DNA of 64,000 nt from Alitta virens. Lineage: Eukaryota > Annelida > Polychaeta > Phyllodocida > Nereididae. The stretch lies in assembly GCA_932294295.1 (NCBI GenBank), contig OW028577.1, positions 8,011,001-8,075,000 of the forward strand, given 5' to 3'. Position 1 is the stretch's first letter, and each line of letters opens with the position of its first letter. The position numbers and the translations under genes were made by a program. The notes below the pieces were generated by a model, which was given only the letters and a program-made list of their open reading frames with translations, was not told the origin of the DNA and searched no databases. This document shows, piece after piece, positions 35,748-46,875 of this stretch.

Positions 35748-36754
35748 ATGTGTAGGAGACAATTAACCTTGTTCTTCAATTTGCCTCACATAAGTCAACT
35801 ATATAAGGATAAACTGTCTGATAAATATCTAATTAAGTATGGAACCGCACAAGGCTCAGTATTAGGTCCTTTGTATATCATTTTAGCAAATGATTTGACA
35901 AAAAGTTTGAAATTTTGCAGTGGTGTAACTTTTGCAGATGACACAACAATATATGCTTCTGGAAATAATTTAAAATTTTTGTACAGAAAGGTTATTGAAG
36001 ATTTAAGATCATTCAGTAGTTTGTTTAATGGTAATTCACTTACATTGAATATAGAAAAGGCAAGATATATCATTTTACGATCAAAAAGGAACCAAGTTAA
36101 TTACAATGGAAAACTAGATCTAAATGGGCAAACAATACCCCAAGTCAAAAGTATTAAATTTTTAGGTATCATGTTGGACGAATTTTTAGAATGGACGCTA
36201 CAAGTAAAACATATGTTAACTGAAGTTATTGCAGGAAATTATAGTTTAAATATGATAAAAAACATTATACCTACTAGATCGAAATTACAAGTATATTATT
36301 GTAATGTACAAAGTCATCTGGCGTATGCCATAAGTGCCTGGGGACCTATGTTGAAAAGCAAGAATTTACAAAGTATAAGGAAACAACAAAATAAATCAAT
36401 CAGGTTAAATATATAATGTCAAAAGAAGGACCAGACTAGAACCATATTATAAAAAGGGTAAAATATTAAAATTTGATAATCTAGTTAAAAGCTCACCGTT
36501 GAATATATCCTATAAGTATATAAGTGAAATATTACCATTACGAATTACGAACTTGTTTAGCCTAACAAACCATAACTACAACACAAGAAACAGAAACAAT
36601 TTAAGGACACCACATCATACAACATACATATACAATAAAACTTATCTGGGACCAGCACCAAGTCTATGGTTACCTACATGCGAATATAACATTAAAAAGC
36701 AAAACTAGTGTCAAAGCCTTTAATAAAGCATTAAAAAAGCAACTTTGTAATTAG
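35748..36754 (+). pseudogene. 5'-truncated, frameshifted reverse transcriptase of a Jockey/CR1-type non-LTR retrotransposon
   Basis: The first frame (35748-36416, 222 codons) holds the back half of an RT domain: a GTAQGSVLGPL motif at residues 32-42 (family form GVPQGS), the catalytic FADD at residues 62-65 (nucleotides 35931-35942), a NIEKARYII thumb-side motif near 101-109, and KFLGIMLDE near 137-145. The coding sense then shifts +1 near 36411-36417 and continues to 36708 with the C-terminal NTRNRNNL and GPAPSLW motifs of these elements. It shifts +1 again near 36700, ending at TAG 36752-36754. The endonuclease, fingers and first catalytic aspartate are absent. This 5' truncation is typical of dead LINE copies. 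It is more AT-rich than its surroundings. It cannot encode an active enzyme. Confidence 0.9.
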
Positions 36755-37033
36755 TATTAGTGTGGAATTATGCAATATATGTCAATTCATTTTTATTTTT
36801 ATAATTTTTATTTATTTATTTTTATTTTTAATTATGTTTCATTATGAATTTAATTTCAATTTAATTCAATTAGCGTCTTTTTCCTTTTATTTATAATGTA
36901 AGGGGTGTGCACAATTTTACAGCTTAGTAAGCTAGTGCACATACCCCACCCACAGTATGCTAATGTCATTTATTGTTTATGTAATGTACTAACCATATTG
37001 AAATACTACATACTGTAAACAAATAAAATAAAC
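36755..37033 (+). mobile_element. 3' untranslated tail of the non-LTR element
   Basis: Continuous with the RT remnant. T-rich and AT-rich sequence, then a short GC-containing segment, ending in an A-rich tail with AAATAAAATAAA (about 37020-37031). I infer this is the 3' UTR and end of the element. The matching 5' target-site duplication could not be identified. Confidence 0.6.
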
Positions 37034-37125
37034 ATCTACGCACGCGTGGCTTGCTTGCATTTTCCCGCCAGTTTTGCAGTTATGACGTCACCACCCGTAA
37101 GCCCCCTTTTCCCGTGGCACGCCAC

Positions 37126-38339
37126 AATTATACAGATTCTAACAACGAAGTTGTATGTATGGAATATGCTGAAGACAGTCTTATTTACCTTTTGATAACT
37201 CGTGTAAACAAAACTAAACTATAGCCTAAACCCATGCTGCTGGCTGAACCATCCCACAATATACAGCTCAACAGATATGATGTTGTCACTGAGTTTTACC
37301 TCTGTAAAAAAGATAACACTCTTATTTCCCAGTGTAACAAATCTTCATTGAGGCAGGCAAACAAGAAAACACATTTGTTGTGGTAAAATACAATGTGTCG
37401 TGAAGCCAGACTACTGGAATGGATAGCTGATGCAACAGACAAACACACGGACGAGTGCCAGGAGTGTCATTGCTGAGGTAGGTCCTGGTGATGCATCAGG
37501 AGAATGTCCCTCGTGCGAAATGATGATGAATCTAAGTACTGTGGATGCAGAATAGATGCTTTTGGGATGGCTACATCAAAGTTGTCTGTGATTGAGAAGG
37601 AGCTGTAGTGACACACAGTCAAGAAATGCTCTCAATTAACTTGTCAATGTTTTCCTTGCGTTTACCAGCATCAGCAGACTGTATTGGACGTGCCACTGAC
37701 GCTGATGACAATTCAGGTTCTCATTAGAAGACTTTTGCACCTGTTCTTTTCCATTTTGCCCCTAATAGTGTTTGCTTTCTGTAAATGAAGCCAGTCTGGA
37801 GTCTCTAGATGTGCAGTAACTGCAGCTCTGCAGCACTTGGGTAGTTTTTGTGATGTATGTAATTTGGCCAATCCCAGTAGGAGGCTGATACCTGACTTGC
37901 TTGGACCAAGCCATAGAAGAGGATCGAAGGAGATGAGATGTGTGCAAGGCGCAGTGTGCACTGCTTGTTCAATTATAGTGACAGATTGACAGCCCACAGA
38001 CTCATATACACTCAGTTCACCTAGTTATTTAGCTGTTGTAAATCACATTTGACATGATTTTGACTACATTGGTTAAATATTGATGTGTTCTGCGTTTTAA
38101 AAAAAGCACCGAAAATCCCAAAAGATAGCATTTGTCAGGTCTACATTACTAATTCATGCTTCATATAGAGGGTCACGTAATAAATTTGTCTGCTTAGAAC
38201 TCCCAAAGCATGAATCATAAAAGACGAGTATTTAGAGCTAAAGCTTAGTGTCAGCTGAGGTATCCATCCCACTATAAGGCCTGATTTATCGCAGTATGAA
38301 AGAATGAACATAAAAGGAAAGTTTATTGTGTGGTAAATC
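37126..38339. other. Non-coding stretch
   Basis: No recognised gene. A 10-bp inverted pair ATTCATGCTT / AAGCATGAAT lies at 38152-38161 and 38206-38215. Otherwise unique. Confidence 0.5.
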
Positions 38340-38725
38340 GCTCTCCCTCATTATGCAGACATTAATGTATATTTGATGTTATTTAAAGAGCAGTGAATTC
38401 ATATCCATACATTCCCTGTAAACAACAGCTTGACACCTCTCTAACTTGCAGTTACTGGGATGAGAAGGGCTCAATAGATGCAATATGTCAGCCATGTTGT
38501 GTGCAATAAATGCTAATGAAATAACAGCTCCCTGCAATACAAAAATAACGGGGCTCCGCCACACCGATGTTATGATGACTAACTTAAACTTTGACCCTGA
38601 AAGTATACCTATACTACACCCATATTTGCATAATAATTCATACTGTTTAGCCAACAAATTATGACAGGAAAACCCAGGCAAAAATAACAGACAATTCTAC
38701 AAGTCGTTTCCATAGTAACACAAAT
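38340..38725. promoter_or_regulatory. Enhancer-like block with octamer and X-box
   Basis: Contains ATTTGCAT (POU octamer, 38624-38631) followed by a TAATAATTCAT homeodomain stretch, CTTTGACCC (nuclear-receptor/TCF-like) near 38589, several TGCTAATGAAAT/ATTAATG words, and an RFX X-box listed separately. No credible coding frame. Strong developmental-enhancer texture; conservation not tested. Confidence 0.32.
38706..38719 (+). promoter_or_regulatory. RFX X-box
   Basis: GTTTCCATAGTAAC matches the X-box consensus (RYYNYY, 1-3 spacer, RRNRAC) completely and is nearly symmetrical. X-boxes drive ciliary genes when close to a promoter, and also occur in enhancers. No start site is visible beside it. 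Confidence 0.4.
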
Positions 38726-39901
38726 GGAAAGGCACGCCCTATTGTCCTTTCTCGTTGACCTAATGGGTAACAGGAGGCCCCTGTGTTTACAAGGAGGTTA
38801 TATTGTCATTAACGGGGTCATGCAGGGCATATTCAAATGTATGACTCCGCATATTAATAAATATCCCTCATCATCCCCAAGTCCGATAACGTTACCAGCA
38901 CTGCAGATCAACCATAAAGATTGAAAAAACACGATTTGATGATCATTAACTTTTTCATTTTCCCAAACCTATTTAGTCCCATAAAAACAGTTGTCATTCC
39001 AAGAGCTGCAGCTGAATTAAAATGCTATCTCACAGATCAATTTAGGATTTATTTTTTGCCGTTCAAAGCCTCTAAAGTCTTATTCCATGTATTAGTTTTT
39101 TTTCTTTGCTTGAAAGATGTCATGAAGTTGAATTGGAAGAATTCTGAAATGAAATGATGAATTATTTTCATTCCGCAGGCCCTTTTGTGTTTTCATTTTA
39201 CTATTTTACTTTAGTTTATGAAACATTGTCAAAGCTACATATCAAAGCAATGTAGTCAAGCCATCATAAATTATTCTTTACAATTTTAAAACATTTTTGT
39301 GGAGTCATGGACTACTAAATTCATTCTGTTTGCTCAGAGTGAATCATTCATTTGTGATAATAAAAATGAGAATAGTATTATGCCTACGCATATTCCACGA
39401 ATCAATTGAGATTGATTAAAAGCTCCGCATGAAGTTTTCCTTTCAGCATAAAAACCCAAAAACATTTGAAACATTCTGCTAGAATTCAGTGCCATGAAAA
39501 AGAGGCCTTTGTTTGGGAAGTTAGTATGGAAATACTTGGTGGAGGATATCCTACTAGAGGCATGTTTGCATTTTTTGTAGAACATTTGCTGAAATAACTG
39601 GGGGGTTTATTGCTCATATAACTTCATTTGCAATTCTGCTGTGACATTTTCCAACTTGCTACTGGCGCTATACCAGAAGCTGGTGGCAGTGAGTTGGCCA
39701 CACAGTTTGGTTTATGTCATTTACGTCAGCTCCATGCAGGAGTGTATTTGTCAGAAGCTAGGCTAGCATTGAATGCTTGATAAACTAGGAAGCCCAGTAA
39801 TAAGAAAGCAGCCAGCAATTGATTGATCACAGTATACATGCTGTCACCAAGGGTCAGGAACTGTTAGTCAGTGTGTTGTCTCAATGATGTAGTAACAACA
39901 A
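38726..39901. other. Non-coding stretch
   Basis: AT-rich unique sequence, no recognisable gene or repeat. Confidence 0.5.
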
Positions 39902-39977
39902 CAGCGGCAGCAGCAGCAGTAGCAGCAGCAGCAGTAGTAGCAGCAGCAGTAGCAGCAGCAGTAGCAGCAGCAGCAGT
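39902..39977. repeat. CAG/TAG triplet tract
   Basis: About 76 bases of CAG triplets with regular TAG interruptions, giving (CAG)3-4 TAG blocks. Interruptions usually stabilise such tracts. Plus-strand CAG orientation. Confidence 0.95.
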
Positions 39978-40522
39978 CCTGATCATGAAACTTTTCACCA
40001 ATACCCCACTTTATGTCTTTGTCATGCTAACACTGTTCACATGACATGCACAAGCTAAATTCGCCACAAATACCATCTCCACCTTCAAGCATGGCAACAT
40101 TGTCTATTGTATAGCTATAAGTTTGCCACAGCAGCATCAGCAGCAACCTGTAGATGTGCCTATACACAATCAAATTATGCACCCTTTTTATCACACTTTA
40201 CCAGCGGACCCCACCAACTTTATGAGTAGATTGTTGAAGCATCACCTCATAAAAGGCTGATGGTTGATTTTATCACAATGGACTTTGAAAAGTATTAGGA
40301 CAAGATGAATGGATACTGGAGAGCATAGTAAATGAAACATTAGCCTGAAAGCCACATGGGACCCTTTTGATGGATACATTAACTGGCATCCAGAGAACAG
40401 AAAAAAGGAGTGATAGATGAAATAAAAGCAAAATGAAGTTCGTGGAATTCAAGCGTTGAATGAATTGGACCGGAGTTAATCCGATAAAAAGCCTGCTACC
40501 TCAAAATTATAGGAATAATACA
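39978..40522. other. Non-coding spacer
   Basis: Unique sequence. A short CAGCAGCATCAGCAGC echo lies near 40130-40144. No gene seen. Confidence 0.5.
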
Positions 40523-40552
40523 ATGTACATGTACATGTACATGTACATGTAT
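40523..40552. repeat. Self-complementary (GTACAT)n microsatellite
   Basis: About five hexamer units of GTACAT, a fully palindromic sequence, flanked by CAATGTAC at the left and GTACATTG at 40560-40567, which extends the dyad. This can form a cruciform or hairpin and is slippage-prone. Confidence 0.93.
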
Positions 40553-40660
40553 TATGCAGGTACATTGTGAAGTTATCAATGGGAGTCATTGGTGTTACTT
40601 CTATGCTCCACCATATCTGTAGTATTTATTTATAAAACATATTTATACAGGGTAATAAAC

Positions 40661-40716
40661 ATTTTGAGCAACAGCTCTTTTACAAAATATTTTGAGCAAC
40701 AGCTCTTTTACAAAAT
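40661..40716. repeat. Perfect 28-bp tandem duplication
   Basis: Bases 40661-40688 and 40689-40716 are identical and adjacent. Each contains TTGAGCAACAGCTC. Perfect identity indicates a very recent duplication, or an assembly artefact. Confidence 0.95.
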
Positions 40717-40813
40717 GGCCCTGTTACAAATAAATAAAACAGTACAAAGAAGAAGAATATATCACAGCATCAATTCAGTAGTTGCTTGCCTTTACCCCGC
40801 TGTCTGTCCTTCT

Positions 40814-41003
40814 TTGACCCACTTAGAGGTCAATGTTAATGATGTTGTAAGTTGACCTTCATGCATCATTATTGACCTTGAGCCCTATCTATCAGGTATC
40901 CCTTTGTTCTCACCAAGTTAATTGTGACCTTGTGACATTCTAGATGGTCATTTACTTACAAAGACAATGCGATCAATTTCCTTTTTGAAGTGAATCGGGG
41001 TCA
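40814..41003. promoter_or_regulatory. Cluster of seven nuclear-receptor half-sites
   Basis: Half-sites occur at 40814 (TTGACC), 40827 (AGGTCA), 40853 (TGACCT), 40873 (TGACCTTGA, a perfect ERR/FTZ-F1 monomer site on the minus strand), 40925 (TGACCT), 40946 (GGTCA) and 40998 (GGGTCA). GGTCA on either strand is expected about once per 500 bases, so seven in 190 is a marked excess. Spacing is irregular, favouring monomer-binding receptors. Function is inferred. Confidence 0.4.
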
Positions 41004-41429
41004 AAGGGATAGAACGGTGCCAAGAAATCACTGCTTTGCCAGACAGGAGAGCTTCAGCTTTTTACTGCACTCTCCTTGCCATTTTATACTGGCAGGCAGG
41101 TAGATCTTATCTGGTACTTTTTTACGTGTTGACACCAGGGCTGAATAATGAGCCACCTCTTCGTGGTGCTCGTGCACAGTGGAAAGTAACAGCGTTAGTC
41201 TTTTCTCAGTCCATTTGCAAATGTCAACGCGTTTCTGTTTAGCCGTTTGCATTGCACTTGATCATCGGTCACACCCACCCACTTATATCATTCCCCGTAT
41301 ATTTTTCACAGGGGAAATAAAAAATAAAAAAAAACAGCGCAATGAAGTGATTTGGTTTCACATGGAATGGTGCTTCTGAGTGATCTCGTACCACTGAGTT
41401 TCGTGTCATTCTGGTAACGTGTTAACAGT
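41004..41429. other. Non-coding spacer
   Basis: Overlapping 66-74 codon frames on both strands, none recognised. Nothing else seen. Confidence 0.45.
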
Positions 41430-41650
41430 CTGCATGTTAATAAACAATCAATGGGCCATTTATGATGGAAACTGCTTGAATCCCAGTGCCTTAATTGATG
41501 GTTAATTCATGGTAATCACCATCCAGCCTCGGCCCCTGTGACAAATTGTCTGGTTATAATTCACATCGCCTGCCCTGTGAAATGTAATGCATTGATTTCA
41601 TTTCAGACAGTTCTGTAATAACCAGATTTTATTATTTTTGCAATCGATAT
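41430..41650. promoter_or_regulatory. Enhancer-like block
   Basis: TTAATTGATGGTTAATTCAT at 41491-41510 gives two homeodomain cores in tandem. The dyad GACAAATTGTC lies at 41540-41550 (TALE/Sox-like). TTAATAAACAATCAATGG near 41439 suggests Fox/Sox and PBC-type sites. No repeats and no open frame of interest. Called on motif density. Confidence 0.3.
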
Positions 41651-42179
41651 AATCGAAACTGTATTATTCTTTTTCAGGTGGTAATCGGAGCGAGAGTCTA
41701 TGAAACCATGTGTGGCTGTCATTTTAATATTTGACGACTGTATCAAGTGAGTTTCAATATTTCTATTTTTGCACAAACTATATGTTGACTATAATGTGCA
41801 TTTGGCTAACATTACACCACCTGTTACTTTTGATTTCTGGGTCTGTTTTTAATCGATAAAAAAGTCAGCAGCTAGGAAAATTGCCCTTTTTGTCCATATA
41901 TCACACTTCGATATCTGATGATGCGGAAACTGGGGGGATATTTTTTTCTTCTATTTTCATATTACCCTTGGTCCCCGTGCAGGACAGGCCTGGTGACGCA
42001 ATTAAAACCCTATTGATTTTAAAAGGTGATAAGTTTATCTCCAAGTTCCAGGTCTGTGGCCATCACTGTGCCATTTTGATGTCTGTGTCTGTGAATTTTC
42101 TTCTGCTGCTTTGGTATTTTCGTCTCTCATACCGAGTTGATAAAGTGCCTTGAGTAATACAGCCAATGTCAAACTATCT
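41651..42179. other. Non-coding spacer
   Basis: A 90-codon frame (41881-42153) is not recognised. Otherwise unique AT-rich sequence. Confidence 0.45.
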
Positions 42180-42345
42180 GCTTATTTCGTGTCTCTGTAA
42201 TGAACTTCAAATTGTCTAGATGTTATCTCTTTCATTTAAATGGCCCTGGGCTGTGTAATCTATTGCACTGCAATACAGGAAACTTCCCTTCCATCTGCAG
42301 ATTAAATTCAGACCTTTGTATTCTCCAGATTTTGATGACCTTCTA
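42180..42345. promoter_or_regulatory. Enhancer-like block
   Basis: Compact unique segment with TCATTTAAATGG, GTGTAATCTATTG and AGATTAAATTC words (homeodomain/bicoid-like). Only motif texture supports it. Confidence 0.2.
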
Positions 42346-44172
42346 TTGAAACGGTACATTGTAAACCATTTGTACTATCTCAATTCTTCTCTTTCATTTG
42401 GCAGTTATATATACAATACACTATCATACCATCTGGAGTTGCTTTACTGTGTCACCATAGCATTGTGAACCAACATGAAGTTTCTATGTTGCAATCGTCT
42501 TGTGGCAGCTGCTGAATCTTGTCCAACATCAATTCCTGGGTGGCAAATTCTTTAGACCAGTGCCAGAACGTACGTTGTGTATATATAACAAGCCGCGAGG
42601 CACTATAGGAGCATTTGTATGCACGAGAAGGTAGGACTTCCTGCCCGGCCACAACCTCAAAGCCCTCTTGGAAGTCGTTTGATTTTTAGCCTCACCAGGC
42701 AAGACTCAAGAGAGGCAAAGTAGACAATTATCTGATGTAGATAGAAGCTAGTGAAGCTACGACATCAATGGGGCTTTGTATGTGTGTATTTACAGCAGCA
42801 AAATAGCATCAGTTCGGGTAAGGGGTTTTTCTTTTGACAACCTTGAAACGGCCAAACTTAGATTACGCGGCGTGTACGTGTGTTTAACATACATATTTGC
42901 CAAGTGTGGGACCTTATACTACTTCTCTGCTGTTCAATCACTTATAGCTCCCAAGGTTTGGAACTGATAACAATTCCTGTTCGAAAAAAAGATGTGCCAG
43001 CAAGTCCCTGGGTGGAGTGAGGAGGACGCTCAGCAAGTTATGGGATAGAACTTGTGACGTGGCTAGAGAATGGAGTGAGGCAATTACGAGTTTTATCAGA
43101 AGCTACTTTGTTGAAGCTCACAGAGGGACTGTGTGTCCTAGCACTGTGTACTCCACAGATTGCCCTTGAGACTGCAATATGACATTGTCACTGCAAGATA
43201 GGACCTGCTCCTCCAATCTGCTGCTCTTCTATCTACGGGGGTGTACAAGCGCCTTGGTGTCTTGCACAGGTCTGCTGTACGGACTATGTAAGGTTTCAGG
43301 CTTTTGCAATCAGCCTACCATATTTTGTCAGTATTATCATATACATAGTACATTACACTGTCAAATGGCTTTTGTGGCTTCCTTCCATTATATGATCTGA
43401 TTCTTCCACGAAATATTCGACTTAAATTCTGTTTGTTGCACGCTGAATTGTATTTAAAAGAACCAAAATAAGGTTAGTATTTGCTGAGCCTTTTAGCAGC
43501 AGATTGGCCTTCTCTGAGAGCCACATGTTAACCAAACTAGGCTAAATCTTTAATGCTGTAGCTGCCCCACTACCCACGTTCATCGAATTTCTAAAGCATG
43601 GCACAAAATCGGATTAGTGTTTAAAAAAAAGTCCACACTTTTTGTGAGTTTGAAATGTCATTCCGTCTCATTAAGTTCAGAAAGATATCAAGTGGAAAAA
43701 TGTGGGACCGAGGGAATTCATGCTTGAGACCAGAGAAAGATAAGCTAAGTATTCAAAAAAGTAGTTGTCGTGGCATCATGAAAGGCGGGTAAAATGGCAA
43801 GGTGTACTGCAGGGCCATCCCTTTAGTCTCTACACTATACATTTGGTCGATAGGATCTGACTGAGCAAAGGGAGACATGATGCAAGATAGAGCTGCCCTG
43901 CTACTCTGCTATGCCTCGTCATAAGCTGAGGACATAGCGTGTGATCGTTGATAGAGCAGAGCAGATGCTGTATATCCTGTCTGTGCCCTCCTCACAACAG
44001 GTTTTTGTGTCTGCCTTACCAGTCTTGCATGCAGATGGCCTGCAGTTTTTGCTGTTCTCTCTAAGGGGTCTTTTGTGGCTGCTAATTGTGCTGACGTACG
44101 GTGCTCCAGCAGCTCCAGATTCAAATCCTCTGGCCATTGTAAAAGGGCAGCCTGGACCTGTGCCTAACCTCA
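42346..44172. other. Non-coding stretch
   Basis: No recognised gene; open frames up to 91 codons overlap on both strands. Slightly CpG-richer patch at 42580-42610. No repeats. Confidence 0.5.
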
Positions 44173-44226
44173 TGACCACTGACCGTGCTTTCACGCCGAC
44201 TGACCAGGCCTGACCAATCCATGACC
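44173..44226 (-). promoter_or_regulatory. Array of five same-strand TGACC half-sites
   Basis: TGACC starts at 44173, 44180, 44201, 44211 and 44222, all in one orientation. Successive spacings correspond to DR1 (44173/44180), DR4 (44201/44211) and DR5 (44211/44222) if hexamers are counted. Most hexamers are TGACCA, a weaker half-site than TGACCT. Possible nuclear-receptor element; a simple decayed repeat is the alternative. Confidence 0.3.
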
Positions 44227-45289
44227 ACGCGCTGCATACATACGCTGCCCTAGGGAGAACAAAGAAGAGGCCGATGTTGCTTTACGACTGGGTTCATCCA
44301 ATTACCAGGAACAGTCCAAGTTGGTAGAAGGCGTATTGTACCACCGGTCCGGCCTTCTCTGTGAAGAAACGCTTTGCCTAATGGTCAAGGAGCTGGTGGT
44401 CAGTATGCTTGCCTCTAGAAGATGATTGGTGTGGACGGCAGGATGTCCGTCATGTGGCGTGCTGGACGTCAGTCGTAGCATCAGCAGTGACCACGATCCA
44501 CGCAGATGCCCCGAACCTTCTAAAAGCTGAGCCACTTAGGCAAACGAGTCATGCGCTGCGCGAAGCTGTCCTATTCTGACACTCACTTCAATTACCGTTA
44601 TCACTTCCGCAGCCATGTGGCTTCCTCTTCTCCAGCCCAGCGCTCCTCTTGTTTTCCACTCTTTTAAACTGCATCCTCGTTTGTTCCCTGCCTGCTTTGT
44701 TATATTTGACGGCAACAAGCACCCATAAACTGCACCATTATGGACCCTTTTTTCTCGCTTTTTGGCTAAACATCCTTGCCAATGGGCCGTGCATTTTCAT
44801 CCCCATTGATTTGGGTGACAGAAGTGATTCCACATTGATGGATGGAGCAAGAAAGACACCCCTTGCCTTTTGCCTTATTTATATTGCATTATATATGTTT
44901 GCGCAGTCTTCCTGTGGGGCTAAGATCAGTGAGAGCTAGGCAACTGGGCTCCTCTAATTGAAACCTACCACAAAATAGGCTCAAATAAAAGGTCTATAGC
45001 TGGGGCCTCAGAGAGAACACGTCAGTGTGATGTATATCCACGGGTGTGCGGGTGGTATACTTCTGAATATATATTTGCAGTCCTGTGGGGGTCTTGTGTT
45101 ACTGCTCCTGCCTAACCAACTGCAGCAACAAACATGACTTGATCTAACGGCCATGTCTGGCACCTATGCTCTTGCTGAAAGAAATCAGCGCTCGGAAGCA
45201 GAACACCACCAGGCCGCCCTAGCACCTGCATTATAACTTCAAAAAAGAAGATGAAGAACAAAAAAGCTGAAAAATCTTCCATCATTGTC
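44227..45289. other. Non-coding stretch
   Basis: Overlapping short open frames only, none recognised. No repeats. Confidence 0.5.
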
Positions 45290-45500
45290 GACTGGCAAGG
45301 TCGCTTTCAAGTTTAAATAATTTTCGAAGTCAAGCGATGTCTGAGAATGTCCTCAGGGGATTAAAGGCTGTTCATCAATTTCCTCTAATTAGTCTGGACT
45401 CTGAGTCCCTCTAGAGGTGTCTTATTCTTAATTACCTGGCTGCTAGTATTCTTGTTTAATCTGATTTTACTCATTTTTTAATGCTCTGCTTTTAATCACA
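45290..45500. promoter_or_regulatory. Enhancer-like block
   Basis: Contains palindromic CTAATTAG at 45385-45392, TTCATCAATTTCC just before it, and TTAATTACC/TTTAATCTGATTTTA further right. Unique sequence without open frames. Motif-texture call. Confidence 0.25.
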
Positions 45501-46748
45501 TTCAAGACTCACCCATGGTGGATGTGGTTTCCTGTAGCTTGCATGTCTGACAATTTGGACTCTGCCTACATTTTCTGCATTGAAGCTTTTGTGGCAGTGG
45601 TAGCCACTACATCATGCGGTCTCTCAGGGCCCTTTGAAAATATGAATAAGCCGTTTCAGCAAATACTTTTGCAGGCGAATTGTTGGAGGGGTTGGATTTT
45701 TGTTACAATTCGTGTGTTTGCCGGCCAAAATGCCTCTGGTGGCCAGCCCAGTGGAAGGGTATTTGCAATGTCTGATTGGTTGAGCAAACACCTGATGCCA
45801 ACTTCCTACCAACCAACCTGACGTGCAGCAGTCACTTGTCTATTTGATTAAAGTTTTATGTTTCACATTAAAGTACTGCCTAACATGCAATTCCTGTATT
45901 GTTTGCGCTTGCATTGTGAGCCTTTCCTGGTCCATTGTTGAGGCTAAAACGGCATTCAGATGTGCATTGTGCCTTTCCAAGAGAGTCTGTTCCACAGCCT
46001 GATGTAAAACACACATAACAGCCCCAAAGTGCCCACTAATGGATCTTTCGACTCTGCCTTGACTGCAGTGACGTTTACAACTCCCAAAATTGCGAAGTTC
46101 GGTAGCAAACTTGTCACATTTTCAAGGATGGTTTGTATTTTGCAATGTACTGTTTCATCAAGGCTGCTTACGGACGTTTCAAGAGCTATTTTGCTTGACT
46201 GGAGCCACCTTCCGAATAAAAATATTAATTTCAGGTGAATGCTATTAGATGTTGCTCACTTCATCTATTAGTTTTATTATGGGACATCCGTGACAAAGCC
46301 ATACTAGCCAAACATGACCGATTTCATTTTTAATGTACGAAATTAAGTCAATATTCAATTTTGCTAGAGCTAATTTAATGAAACAAACCACTGTGCAGAT
46401 AGAAACATGTTGTGTACATAATGTATAACTCACCTGTAATCAATGTTTCTTGACAGATTTTGATTCAGAACAACAGAGTGGCACACATAGACATTAACTG
46501 AATAGCATGACATGCATATATATACAAGATTAGACAGGTTGATAGAGGCCTTTTTCTGCTTGATGGAATGCAGGAATACCTTTTTGCACAGTGGGAAGTA
46601 GGAACCCTTGGCCTGAATTATTCATAGCTAGAGAGGAGGCCCATCTGGAGAAGGCAAACATCTTAGTATGACAGGATTGATTAATGAACCGGAACATGAC
46701 GCAAAGCCATTGTTTTCTCTGCTAAAAACTTCCGTTGACCTAATGGCC
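45501..46748. other. Non-coding stretch
   Basis: A 99-codon plus-strand frame (45522-45821) is the best here but resembles nothing known. No repeats. Confidence 0.5.
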
Positions 46749-46875
46749 ATCAGGGTGGCCGAGTGGTTAGAAGTTGGACAGCGTTTTCATTTGGCGTCAT
46801 CCATCTTTCATAGGATCGTGGGAGACCGTGGGAGGCCATGACAGCATGAGGTCGGCCCTTGTAACTCATGGGTGT
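46749..46875 (+). mobile_element. Degenerate tRNA-Leu/Ser-derived SINE remnant
   Basis: TGGCCGAGTGG at 46756-46766 is a near-canonical A box of class II tRNAs and continues into GTTAGAAGTTGGAC, like the anticodon stem of tRNA-Leu/Ser. A decayed B box GGATCGTGGGA lies at 46813-46823, at the longer spacing expected of a tRNA with a long variable arm. The remaining body is short and the right end is unclear. No target-site duplication found. The cloverleaf is too damaged for a functional tRNA gene. Confidence 0.5.

Larger units (their letters stand above)
34390..37125. mobile_element. AT-rich transposon-derived block, possible terminal inverted repeats
   Basis: Composition changes abruptly here to AT-rich with small GC islands. 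The sequence from GTGACGCACCGTG (34391) through GGGCTAATGGGTG (about 34424) matches the reverse complement of the segment about 37091-37124 at 24 of 34 ungapped positions, mostly differing by transitions. This would fit degenerate terminal inverted repeats of an older DNA transposon that was later hit by the non-LTR element inside. I could not establish a target-site duplication, and no transposase is recognisable. The alignment is by eye and may be chance. Confidence 0.25.
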
